DNA from: Rhodobacterales bacterium
Lineage (GTDB): Bacteria; Pseudomonadota; Alphaproteobacteria; Rhodobacterales; Rhodobacteraceae
Direction of reading: 5' to 3'
DNA: 46,504 nt
Assembly (NCBI GenBank): GCA_003228875.1
Contig: QIGK01000064.1
Location: forward strand, 1 to 46,504
Shown here: positions 27,489-35,610 of the stretch, piece after piece
How positions within the stretch are numbered: the stretch's first letter is position 1
Layout: every line of letters starts with the position of its first letter
The notes under the pieces: generated by a model
The model's database searches: none
What the model was told of the DNA's origin: nothing
The model's input: only the letters and a program-made list of their open reading frames with translations
Position numbers and translations under genes: made by a program

Positions 27489-27734
27489 TTAACCACCAAC
27501 CATCAGCGGCATCAGCACCACCTCGCTATTGTCGGAAATCGGTGTGAACCAAGCATCTTTGAATACTTCGCCGTCAATGGCAACTGACACGCCTTGCTCA
27601 ATAATCGGGGCAAGCCCGGGATAGGTTTTAGCAAGCGAATCCAGCACAGCTTTGGTGGTGTTTCCTGTAACCGAAACAGATGATTGGTCGTCAGTATAAC
27701 GGCGCAATGACCCCCATATGACGACCTCTACCAT
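27489..27734 (-). CDS. MoaD/ThiS-family sulfur-carrier-like protein
   Basis: An 81-residue beta-grasp protein ending in the Gly-Gly needed for adenylation and thiocarboxylation in MoaD and ThiS. The pattern of strands, the central helix with VLDSLAKTYPGL and the late VLMPLMVGG end fit the family. It is the last gene of a molybdenum-hydroxylase operon: its ATG shares one base with the TAA of the molybdopterin subunit gene (TAATG), implying coupled translation. A role in supplying sulfur for the molybdopterin cofactor of this enzyme is plausible, but no MoaE or MoeB partner is adjacent. Confidence 0.8.
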   Translation of the reverse strand: MVEVVIWGSLRRYTDDQSSVSVTGNTTKAVLDSLAKTYPGLAPIIEQGVSVAIDGEVFKDAWFTPISDNSEVVLMPLMVGG

Positions 27735-29965
27735 TACTTTTTCGCGTCAATCGCCGCCATAATTTTTGGCGGAGACATTGGCAATTCAAACAACCGAACC
27801 CCCGCGGCCGCACAGACCGCAGCACCAACCGCAGCCAAGGGCGGCACGATGGCGGTTTCACCGCAGCCACGCACCCCAAACGGATGACCGGGGTTGGGGA
27901 CTTCGATGATCACAGTATCAATCATTGGCAGATCGGATGCCACAGGAATACGGTAATCAAGGAAGCCTGCATTTTGTAACCGGCCATCTTCGCCATAAAT
28001 ATATTCCTCATTTAACGCCCAGCCGATGCCTTGCACCGCGCCGCCTTGCATTTGCCCCTCCACATAAGATGGATGAATGGCTTTGCCGACATCCTGAAAC
28101 ACCGTATAACGTTTAACTGTGGTGAAACCGGTTTCGGGGTCAACTTCGGTATCGACCAGATGCACGCCAAAACTAACGCCAGCTTTATCTGGCGCGCCCT
28201 CGTGGTGGCCCGCAATCGGCCCGCCGGTGCGCCCGGAATTGGCTGCAATTTCAGCCAGCGACAATGGCGGGAATTCGCCGGCATTATGGCCGGTTGGATG
28301 CACCGCGCCATCAATCCATTCGACCGCATCCACATCAATGCCCCATGTTTTGGCCGCACGTTTGCACATCTCAGCTTTGGCAGCTTTGGCAGCGTTGATG
28401 GTGGCGATACCCACAGCGAATGTCACACGGCTGCCATCGGTCACATCGGAAAACCCAACCGAGGCCGTGTCACCGATAATTGTCTTGATTTTTTCGTATG
28501 GAATGCCCAATTCCTCAGCCGCCATCATACTGATCGAAGCACGAGAGCCGCCAATATCAGGATTCCCTTCGATCAAGTTAACAGTTCCATCAGCGTTAAT
28601 CGCCATAGAAACAGAGACTTGCCCGCCAAAGTTAAACCAGAATCCGCATGAGACACCGCGACCTTGGTTAGCGCCAAGCGGGGCAGAGTAATGCGGGTGG
28701 GCTTTGGCGGCTTCCAGTGATTCAACCAGCCCAATGGCTTTGAAGGTTGGCCCGTAAGAAGATTTTGTGCCCTCGCGAGAGGCGTTCAAAATACGGACAT
28801 CAATTGGATCAAGGTCAAATTCTGCGGCCAGTTCACCAATCACGCTTTCAACCGCATAAACAGCCATTGGCGCACCCGGCGCGCGATAAGAAATCATTTT
28901 GGGGCGGTTGGTCATCACATCCCAGCCCTCGGCCCGCACATGTTCCAGATCATAGGTCGCAAAGGCGCTCATCGCGCCCATCATCACCATTTGATAGGGA
29001 AACGCACCGCCCTGATAACGCAGTTTGGCGTGGCCAGCGGTTATTTTTCCGTCTGCATTCATACCGATCTTAATGTCCATAGATGCCGACATTGTCGGGC
29101 CAGATGCGCGAAACACTTCATCACGGCTCATGACCAATTTAACCGGTTTGCCTGCTTTTCGTGACAAAGCCAGCGCCACGGGTTCAATGAACACCGTAGT
29201 TTTGCCGCCAAACCCGCCGCCGATTTCTGATGCCGTAACCCGCAACTGGCTCTCATCCATGCCCATGATCTCAGCGCAGATCAGTCGCACATTATAATGG
29301 CCTTGGGTGGAACACCAAAGATCAGCTTTGCCGTCCGAACCCACATTGGCAAGGCAAGCATGGGGCTCGATATATCCCTGATGGGTCGCGGCGGTTTTGA
29401 ACGTGCGCTCAATAACCTTGTCAGCTGCGGCAAATCCGGCATCAACGTCGCCATGACCAAAATCGCAATAATAAACCACATTACCGGGTGTGCCCGCCAC
29501 AACGGAGCGATGTTGGCGGTTTGCGTGTAAAACCGGCGCGTCAGGCTGCATGGCTGCATCCACATCGGTAACATGAGGCAGGGTTTCGTATTCAACTTTG
29601 ATAAGTTTTAACGCTGCTGCCGCAACGGATTTACTGATCGCCGCAACAGCCGCAACCGCGTGGCCGTCATAAAGCGCAACACCGTTTGCCATACAATTAT
29701 GCATTGTATCGCGGGTCATCTCACTGTCAACTTCACCAAAATCCGCAGAAGTTATGACCGCCTTAACACCCGCAAGCGCCTCAGCCGCGCTGGTATCTAT
29801 AGAAACGATACGGGCATGGGCATGGGGGCTGCGTAAAATGCGCGCGTGCAGCATGCCGGTTGCATAAGTATCCGCACCAAACAAGGCTTTGCCGGTTACT
29901 TTTTCAACACCGTCAGGGCGCACAGGCCGGGTGCCAAGGACCTTAAATTTGCGTTTCACGTTCAT
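27734..29965 (-). CDS. Molybdenum hydroxylase, molybdopterin-binding (large) subunit
   Basis: The 743-residue catalytic subunit of a three-subunit xanthine dehydrogenase/CO dehydrogenase-type enzyme. It has the N-terminal hammerhead domain (VTGKALFGADTY, AEALAGVKAVIT), the molybdopterin-binding segments (ASEIGGGFGGKT, RAPGAP, GSRASISMMAAEE) and the catalytic glutamate Glu703 in VRGCGETA. The active-site loop is not the AYRCSFR of form I CO dehydrogenase, so this is not a CO oxidiser of that class; the substrate may be a purine, aromatic or other heterocycle. Gene order is FAD subunit, 2Fe-2S subunit, this subunit, MoaD-like carrier. Its start overlaps the 2Fe-2S gene by four bases. Confidence 0.92.
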   Translation of the reverse strand: MNVKRKFKVLGTRPVRPDGVEKVTGKALFGADTYATGMLHARILRSPHAHARIVSIDTSAAEALAGVKAVITSADFGEVDSEMTRDTMHNCMANGVALYDGHAVAAVAAISKSVAAAALKLIKVEYETLPHVTDVDAAMQPDAPVLHANRQHRSVVAGTPGNVVYYCDFGHGDVDAGFAAADKVIERTFKTAATHQGYIEPHACLANVGSDGKADLWCSTQGHYNVRLICAEIMGMDESQLRVTASEIGGGFGGKTTVFIEPVALALSRKAGKPVKLVMSRDEVFRASGPTMSASMDIKIGMNADGKITAGHAKLRYQGGAFPYQMVMMGAMSAFATYDLEHVRAEGWDVMTNRPKMISYRAPGAPMAVYAVESVIGELAAEFDLDPIDVRILNASREGTKSSYGPTFKAIGLVESLEAAKAHPHYSAPLGANQGRGVSCGFWFNFGGQVSVSMAINADGTVNLIEGNPDIGGSRASISMMAAEELGIPYEKIKTIIGDTASVGFSDVTDGSRVTFAVGIATINAAKAAKAEMCKRAAKTWGIDVDAVEWIDGAVHPTGHNAGEFPPLSLAEIAANSGRTGGPIAGHHEGAPDKAGVSFGVHLVDTEVDPETGFTTVKRYTVFQDVGKAIHPSYVEGQMQGGAVQGIGWALNEEYIYGEDGRLQNAGFLDYRIPVASDLPMIDTVIIEVPNPGHPFGVRGCGETAIVPPLAAVGAAVCAAAGVRLFELPMSPPKIMAAIDAKK

Positions 29966-30444
29966 GACTTTTCCCCTCGCATTTCAGCCGCCGCTGTCAT
30001 TACAGATCGAATGATTTTGTCATACCCTGTGCAACGGCAAAGGTTGCCCGCCAGCCAATAGCGCAATTCTTCTTCGGACGGGTCCGGGTTTTTATCAAGC
30101 AGCGCTTTGGCTGCCACCAAAACGCCAGGGGTGCAAATGCCACATTGCAAGGCCGCGCCTTCCAATAAGTGGCGTTGAAGCGGATGCAGCGCATCACCGT
30201 CTGCCATGCCTTCAATGGTTGTGACCGCGCTGCCCTCTACCTCTGCGCCCAGAACCAGACAGGAACAAACCAAACGTCCGTCAACTGTCACGCTACAGGC
30301 ACCACAATCGCCGGTGCCGCAGCCTTCCTTTGCGCCGGTCAGGCCAAGCTGATCACGCAGCACGTCCAGCAAAGTTTCATCTGTTTCACACAGGAATTCA
30401 ACCTGATCACCGTTTATTTCGGTCGATACATGGATCTTGCTCAT
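29962..30444 (-). CDS. Molybdenum hydroxylase, 2Fe-2S subunit
   Basis: The 160-residue small subunit that passes electrons from the molybdenum site to FAD. Both clusters are complete: Cys42, Cys47, Cys50 and Cys62 in the plant-ferredoxin-like N-terminal domain, and Cys101, Cys104, Cys136 and Cys138 in the helical C-terminal domain. The start at 30444 is chosen because AGGAGGT precedes it and the protein then has the usual length; an upstream extension of 15 residues is basic and unlike the family. Overlaps of four bases with both neighbours indicate a tight operon. Confidence 0.95.
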   Translation of the reverse strand: MSKIHVSTEINGDQVEFLCETDETLLDVLRDQLGLTGAKEGCGTGDCGACSVTVDGRLVCSCLVLGAEVEGSAVTTIEGMADGDALHPLQRHLLEGAALQCGICTPGVLVAAKALLDKNPDPSEEELRYWLAGNLCRCTGYDKIIRSVMTAAAEMRGEKS

Positions 30445-31304
30445 AATGAACCTCCTGCGCGCTGAAAGGCAATTTTTGCGGCACGACACGCCAGCACTCC
30501 GGCAGTTTTGGTGCGAAAATCAATTGTTCCGCGACGGTCATCAATTGGAGAGCAAGCCGCCGAACAGGCCATTGAAAGCTGTTCCAGCGCTGCGTCATCC
30601 AGCTTGCTGCCAACCAAAGCCTTCGCGGCATCGTCAACCAGCAAAACCGTCGGAGCAACAGCACCCAGCGAAACCCGGGCGGATTGAACGCTGCCATCCT
30701 GTGCCAAAATTAAATTCACAGCAGCACTGGCCACGGCAATGTCCATTTCTGTTCTTGGAATGAATCGCAAATATGCATCCCCCGAATTTTTTTGTTGTCT
30801 TGGCAGGCAAACAGCAGTGATGATTTCATCTTTTGCCAGACTGGTTTTCCCAGGAGCAATCGTGACATCTTTGACATTGATTTTGCGACGCCCCAACGGG
30901 CCAAGAATTTCCACCCGCGCCGCCGCCGAAACAAGTGCCGGCACCGCATCAGCCGCGGGCGACGCATTGCAAAGGTTGCCAACCAGCGTGGCGCGCCCCT
31001 GAACCTGCGTTGAGCCGATCAACTCCATCGCCTCAACAATGCCGGGCCATTCGGCCTTTAGGCCAGCATCCTCGCCGAGTTCAGCACCGGAAACCGCAAC
31101 GCCAATTCTATATTCGGTTGACGAGACTGAAATTTCTTTCACGCCCGGTATCGCTTTGATGTTAATTAATAAATCCGGCTCAACAAGCCCAAGTTTTAGC
31201 TGCACAAGTACATCGGTGCCACCGGCTAATATCATACATTTACCTTGCTCAGACCCCATCAGGTCAACCGCATCTGCAAAACTGTTCACACCCACATATC
31301 GCAT
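30441..31304 (-). CDS. Molybdenum hydroxylase, FAD-binding (medium) subunit
   Basis: The 287-residue CoxM-like subunit that binds FAD and delivers electrons to the acceptor. The FAD motifs are visible as LAGGTDVLVQLK (about 27-38) and TLVGNLCNASPAADAVPALV (about 100-119). A C-terminal CO-dehydrogenase flavoprotein domain follows. The chosen ATG at 31304 begins the protein at the usual MRYV; an alternative 42 bases upstream is possible. It is the first gene of the operon, preceded by 287 bases without another gene. Confidence 0.93.
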   Translation of the reverse strand: MRYVGVNSFADAVDLMGSEQGKCMILAGGTDVLVQLKLGLVEPDLLINIKAIPGVKEISVSSTEYRIGVAVSGAELGEDAGLKAEWPGIVEAMELIGSTQVQGRATLVGNLCNASPAADAVPALVSAAARVEILGPLGRRKINVKDVTIAPGKTSLAKDEIITAVCLPRQQKNSGDAYLRFIPRTEMDIAVASAAVNLILAQDGSVQSARVSLGAVAPTVLLVDDAAKALVGSKLDDAALEQLSMACSAACSPIDDRRGTIDFRTKTAGVLACRAAKIAFQRAGGSL

Positions 31305-31326
31305 GAAAATTACCCCAAATTGATTC

Positions 31327-31402
31327 ACCTGACTTTGGCCATGCAATCAGGTTTACGCAAGCCCAAAACAAATACCTGAGACAGATTTCTAACACTATCA
31401 GG
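31327..31402. promoter_or_regulatory. Repeated ACCTGA/TCAGGT half-sites upstream of the molybdenum-hydroxylase operon
   Basis: ACCTGA (31327-31332) faces TCAGGT (31347-31352), and ACCTGA (31374-31379) faces TCAGG (31398-31402). Two inverted pairs of the same half-site lie in the 287-base gap upstream of the FAD-subunit gene, which suggests operator sites for a dimeric regulator. No regulator gene is adjacent. The gap holds nothing else I can name apart from the start of the rhodanese gene's ribosome site. Confidence 0.3.
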
Positions 31403-31591
31403 CCAGACCAGTGCCGCAGAAAGGCCACAGTTTTAGGGGATGCTGGTTTTAATAAATTGACATCGCATCAAAATGGTTCTGGAAATGGTTGAAATAAAAA
31501 AAATTTGGCTCTATCCTTAATTAAGTATTGCCAAGGCATGTTAATTATTTCGCCCGCTCTTGGGCCATTAAAAAGTAGGAGGTTGCCAACA

Positions 31592-32227
31592 ATGACAGCA
31601 GCTAAAACCATCGCATATGTTATTGCCGGAGTTATTTCTGCAACGTCGGTTGCAGCACAAGATGTATGGATAACACCAGACATACCTTTTGTTGAACTTG
31701 AGATTAACGAAACCTTTATTGTGATTGAGCGCAATCAGGATAATGCTGCTGTGATTGCTGCGGCTTTTGCCAAGACCTCACGTCCTTGTCCGCCATTTTG
31801 TGTGAATCCTATGTCTGCGGGCGAAGGTGTCGTAACCGTTGGCGAAATTGAACTGATTGCTTTTCTTAATAACAATGTTCAATTAAATGACGGGTTTTTG
31901 GTGGATTCCCGCACCGAAGATTTCTATCGGGTTGGCACGATTCCCGGTTCTATAAACCTACCGTTTAATCTGTTTACGCCGTCCGACGAAAACCCGTTTT
32001 TATTCCCGGTTCTTAGCCGCTTGGGTGGCGTGCTGCAAGCTGACGGAGAATGGGATTTTTCAAACTCTCCAACGCTGATGTTATTTTGCAATGGCCCGTG
32101 GTGTGGGCAATCTCCGCGTGCAATCGAAAACCTGATGACGCTGGGATATCCTGTCGAAAAGCTGCTTTATTACCGTGGCGGAATGCAGAACTGGCTGTTG
32201 CTAGGCTTAACGCTTCATGTGCCATAA
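31592..32227 (+). CDS. Secreted rhodanese-like protein
   Basis: A 211-residue protein with a Sec signal peptide (about 1-23, cleavage near AAQ-D). A rhodanese-like domain covers about 80-211: VDSRTEDFYRVGTIPGSINLP, then the active-site loop with Cys166 in LFCNGPWCGQSPRA, and YYRGGMQNW near the end. The active-site loop holds a second cysteine (Cys171), and another pair (Cys66, Cys70) lies in RPCPPFC before the domain, so disulfide exchange is possible in the periplasm. Substrate and partner are unknown. AGGAGG precedes the ATG at 31592; the frame is open further upstream but without a signal. It is convergent to gltX. Confidence 0.82.
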   Translation: MTAAKTIAYVIAGVISATSVAAQDVWITPDIPFVELEINETFIVIERNQDNAAVIAAAFAKTSRPCPPFCVNPMSAGEGVVTVGEIELIAFLNNNVQLNDGFLVDSRTEDFYRVGTIPGSINLPFNLFTPSDENPFLFPVLSRLGGVLQADGEWDFSNSPTLMLFCNGPWCGQSPRAIENLMTLGYPVEKLLYYRGGMQNWLLLGLTLHVP

Positions 32228-32271
32228 TACCTTAGCCGATCTAACAAATTTGGCCGCTGTTTGGTGAAAGC

Positions 32272-33585
32272 CTAACGAATTTTTTGCAAAAGCGGTAAAA
32301 ACTGGCCCATATTTGGGCCGTGCTGTAAGCCGGTTAATGCCAGCCGCAGCGGCATAAACAAGGACTTACCTTTGCGGCCAGTTGTTTCCTTAACCGCATT
32401 TGTCCAGTTTTTCCAAGTGGTTACATCGCGTGGCGCAGCAGGGAGCAGCGCCATAGCGCTGGCAACAAATTCCGCATCTGCTTCAGAAATAACGGGTTCA
32501 ACCCCGTCACGGCAAAGGGTCCACCAACCGGCAATATCTGCGGTTTTTTCGATATTTTCGCGAATGGCCAGCCAGAAAGCCTCAGTCAAATCTTCCGGCA
32601 CGCCCGCCGCTTCCAGCGCCGCTGCCATTTGATCGGCGGATCGGTTGTGTAGCAGCTTGGCCGTTAGCGGCACAAGGTCGTTTTCATCAAATTTTGTTGG
32701 CGATGCGCCAAATTTTGACAATGCAAATCCAAGGCTAACCGGGTCCATATCATCGTGCAATTCCACAGGGTCAGAAGACCCCAAACGGGCCATAAGCGAT
32801 ATAACCGCCATAGGTTCAATACCATTGGCACGAAAATCCCGCAGGCTTAGACTGCCGAGGCGTTTGGACAAGGCCTCTCCTTGAGGGCCGGTCAGCATGG
32901 AATGATGGGCAAATGCTGGCATATCGCCGCCAATGGCATTGATGATCTGAATTTGGGTTGCGGTGTTGGTAACATGGTCCAACCCCCTAACAACATTGGT
33001 GATTTTCATATCCGTATCATCCACAACCGAGGCCAGCGTATATAAAACCTGCCCATCCGCACGGATCAGGACAGGGTCTGACAGGCTGCTGGCATCAATG
33101 CTTTGAGCACCCAAAATGCCGTCTTTCCACTCAATGCGTTCATGGTCCAGCTTAAAACGCCAATAGCTGCCACGCTCAGCCCGCAGAGTGTCTTTTTCCG
33201 ACTCCGACAGGGCCAGTGCAGCGCGGTCATAAACCGGTGGTTTACCCATGTTTAGCTGTTTTTTGCGTTTAAGATCAAGCTCTACGGGGGTTTCAAAACA
33301 TTCATATAACCGCCCTGCATCACGCAGATTTTGCGCAACATCGCTGTAACGATCAAGTCGCGCAGACTGGGTTTCGATCCGGTCCCAAGTGATGCCCAGC
33401 CATGTCAGGTCTTCCTGAATGGCCGCTACATATTCGGGTTTTGAACGCATAGGGTCCGTGTCATCAATCCGCAAAATAAATTCGCCACCCGCTTGACGCG
33501 CAATCAGATAATTAAACAGCGCAGGCCGCAGGTTCCCGATATGCAAATAACCGGTTGGCGAAGGGGCAAAGCGGGTGATGGTCAT
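32272..33585 (-). CDS. gltX: Glutamyl-tRNA synthetase
   Basis: Charges tRNA-Glu (and in many alphaproteobacteria tRNA-Gln, which is then amidated). The 437-residue class I enzyme has FAPSPTGYLHIGN (HIGH region), the RIDDTDPMR segment and the second ATP motif as ALSKRLG (KMSKS region). Length is slightly below the usual 440-470. Many alphaproteobacteria carry two gltX genes; whether this is the tRNA-Glu or tRNA-Gln specific copy cannot be told by eye. The ATG is upstream-adjacent to a triple 11-base direct repeat. Confidence 0.94.
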   Translation of the reverse strand: MTITRFAPSPTGYLHIGNLRPALFNYLIARQAGGEFILRIDDTDPMRSKPEYVAAIQEDLTWLGITWDRIETQSARLDRYSDVAQNLRDAGRLYECFETPVELDLKRKKQLNMGKPPVYDRAALALSESEKDTLRAERGSYWRFKLDHERIEWKDGILGAQSIDASSLSDPVLIRADGQVLYTLASVVDDTDMKITNVVRGLDHVTNTATQIQIINAIGGDMPAFAHHSMLTGPQGEALSKRLGSLSLRDFRANGIEPMAVISLMARLGSSDPVELHDDMDPVSLGFALSKFGASPTKFDENDLVPLTAKLLHNRSADQMAAALEAAGVPEDLTEAFWLAIRENIEKTADIAGWWTLCRDGVEPVISEADAEFVASAMALLPAAPRDVTTWKNWTNAVKETTGRKGKSLFMPLRLALTGLQHGPNMGQFLPLLQKIR

Positions 33586-33688
33586 GGTTCTGATCCGTTC
33601 AGGAAATTCTTTGCGCTGTCTTACATGCCATTGATATGCAGGGGCAAGGCTGGCGTTAACTTATGGGGGTATTTCAGCGATTCCGGTG

Positions 33689-33718
33689 TAAGTTTTATAT
33701 AAGTTTTGTATAAGTTTT
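33689..33718. promoter_or_regulatory. Three direct TAAGTTTT repeats at 11-base spacing upstream of gltX
   Basis: TAAGTTTT occurs at 33689-33696, 33700-33707 and 33711-33718, exactly 11 bases apart, in the gap between nadE and gltX. The spacing places each copy on the same face of DNA, as for tandem binding sites of OmpR/PhoB-type response regulators. The sequence does not match the classical Pho box. Confidence 0.4.
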
Positions 33719-33750
33719 CCATATGCCGTGAAAAGGTTAACAAAACGGCC

Positions 33751-35409
33751 CTAAGTGCCATCCCGCCAGCGATTGACAATCGGATAGCGGCGATCCAGCC
33801 AAAACGCCTTTAGGGTCAGCCTTGTGCCGGGGGCCGATTGAAAACGCTTATGCTCAGAAATGTGAATCAGGTTTTCGACCCGTTTAACGATGGCGCGGTC
33901 ATGGCCCATGGCCACCACTTCGGCCACGGATTTATCATGGTCGATCAGGGCCTCCAGAATGTCATCCAGCACCGGATATTCCGGCAGGCTGTCGCTGTCT
34001 TTCTGGTTGTCGCGCAATTCGGCAGTTGGCGGTTTATCGATGATATTTGGTGAAACCACCTGCCCTGCCGGACCCATCATCCAGTCAAAATGATTTTTGT
34101 TGCGCCAGCGGCAGGTTTCAAACACCCGAGTTTTATACAGGTCTTTGATCGGGTTAAATCCGCCCGCCATATCGCCGTAAATTGTGGCGTAACCCACCGC
34201 GACTTCGGATTTGTTGCCGGTGGTCAGCAGCATCGCGCCAAACTTGTTGGACATCGCCATCAATAATAAACCGCGCAACCGCGACTGAATGTTTTCTTCG
34301 GTGACGTCCACTTTCATGCCATCAAACAGCGGAGCCAGCGTTTCAGTTATGGCAGCCCTACCCGTCGCAATGGAGACGGTGTTTAATTCACAGCCCAGCG
34401 CCTTGGCAACGCTGCTGGCATCATCCAGCGATTCCTGGCTGGTATATTCGGATGGCAACATCACGCAGCGCACATTTTGCGGCCCCAGCGCATCAACGGC
34501 AATGGTGGCCACAATCGCCGAATCTATGCCGCCAGACAGACCCAGCAACACTTTTTCAAAGCCGGTTTTAGCCATGTAATCCCGCAAGGCCATGACCATG
34601 CAGCGGTAATCTTGCTCCCATTCATTGGCATGCAAATCGCGCGCGCCTTGCACCGCTTGCCAGCCATCTTTGTCGCGGCCAAATTCAACAGTGGTGATAT
34701 TTTCCTCAAACACAGGCATTTGCACAGCCAAATCACCGCTGGCGTTCAAAACAAATGTTGCGCCGTCAAAAACCTGATCGTCTTGCCCGCCGACCATATT
34801 AAGGTAAACCAGCGGCAAGCCGGTCTCAATAACCCGAGACACCATCAGCCCGACACGCAGGTCATGTTTGTTGCGCCGATAGGGTGAACCATTGGGAATT
34901 AGCAGGATTTCTGCACCGGTTTCAGCCATGGTTTCGGCCACATCTGAATGCCACGCGTCTTCGCAGACCGGCGCACCAATGCGCACACCGTTGACGTTAA
35001 ACGGGCCAGATATCGGGCCGCTTTCAAACAAGCGGTGTTCGTCAAAAACATCTTCATTGGGCAGGTGATGTTTGCGCGCCACCACATTGATTTTGCCATC
35101 CTGCAACAGGAAATAAGCGTTATATAACAGGCCATTATCATTTAGTGGCCCGCCAATTACCATGGCAGGTCCAGCGGCACATTCTTTTGCAAGCTGTGCC
35201 AGTTGTGCTGCTGCATCGGCTTGAAACGCCGGTTTTAGAATCAGGTCTTGCGTCTGGTATCCCGTCAGGAACATTTCGGGCAAAGCCAGCAAATCCGCCT
35301 TGTCGATGGCAGCTTGACGATGGGCAACCATGGCTTTGGCCGCATTACCGGAAAGATCACCAACCACGGGGTTAAGTTGTGCCAGCGTGATGCGAAATTG
35401 ATCAGGCAT
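33751..35409 (-). CDS. nadE: Glutamine-dependent NAD+ synthetase
   Basis: Final step of NAD synthesis: amidation of deamido-NAD using glutamine. The 552-residue protein has an N-terminal nitrilase-type glutaminase domain with the triad Glu45 (LPEMF), Lys113 (RKHHLPN) and Cys149 (APVCEDAW), and a C-terminal synthetase domain with the PP-loop SGGIDSA (292-298) and TTGNKSE. The start at 35409 is chosen after AAGGACA; the upstream open frame of 66 codons overlaps the neighbouring gene and is not protein-like for this family. The enzyme does not need an external ammonia source. Confidence 0.95.
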   Translation of the reverse strand: MPDQFRITLAQLNPVVGDLSGNAAKAMVAHRQAAIDKADLLALPEMFLTGYQTQDLILKPAFQADAAAQLAQLAKECAAGPAMVIGGPLNDNGLLYNAYFLLQDGKINVVARKHHLPNEDVFDEHRLFESGPISGPFNVNGVRIGAPVCEDAWHSDVAETMAETGAEILLIPNGSPYRRNKHDLRVGLMVSRVIETGLPLVYLNMVGGQDDQVFDGATFVLNASGDLAVQMPVFEENITTVEFGRDKDGWQAVQGARDLHANEWEQDYRCMVMALRDYMAKTGFEKVLLGLSGGIDSAIVATIAVDALGPQNVRCVMLPSEYTSQESLDDASSVAKALGCELNTVSIATGRAAITETLAPLFDGMKVDVTEENIQSRLRGLLLMAMSNKFGAMLLTTGNKSEVAVGYATIYGDMAGGFNPIKDLYKTRVFETCRWRNKNHFDWMMGPAGQVVSPNIIDKPPTAELRDNQKDSDSLPEYPVLDDILEALIDHDKSVAEVVAMGHDRAIVKRVENLIHISEHKRFQSAPGTRLTLKAFWLDRRYPIVNRWRDGT

Positions 35410-35610
35410 TTTTGTGTCCTTGGCTGATTTCACCAACTGAATTACACCCCATGCCACGACAATGACAAGACCCGCGCGCGCGGGTTTGTGCAGCATTGCG
35501 TAAAAAACCATTGTCAGACCCGACAGATGTCCATAATATTCGTTAATTGGGTAAGCCCTTGAAAATAAAACAACAGGAGTCCGATTCTTTTGCCAGATCG
35601 GGGACATAAA

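Noticed and set aside
26596-27500. tRNA-Glu as an integration site for an island
   Set aside because: No integrase gene is nearby and no duplicated 3' end of the tRNA was found downstream; the flanking inverted repeat is not a direct repeat.
28031-28691. Open frames on the plus strand opposite the molybdopterin subunit
   Set aside because: Same reason: shadow of a strongly biased coding sequence.
27734-31304. Aerobic CO dehydrogenase (cox) operon
   Set aside because: The large subunit lacks the form I active-site loop AYRCSFR, and gene order and accessory genes differ from cox clusters.
35410-35607. N-terminal extension of nadE by 66 codons
   Set aside because: It would run into the start of the divergent MORN gene, has a hydrophobic character unlike this cytosolic enzyme, and the ATG at 35409 has a good ribosome site and the family-typical start.
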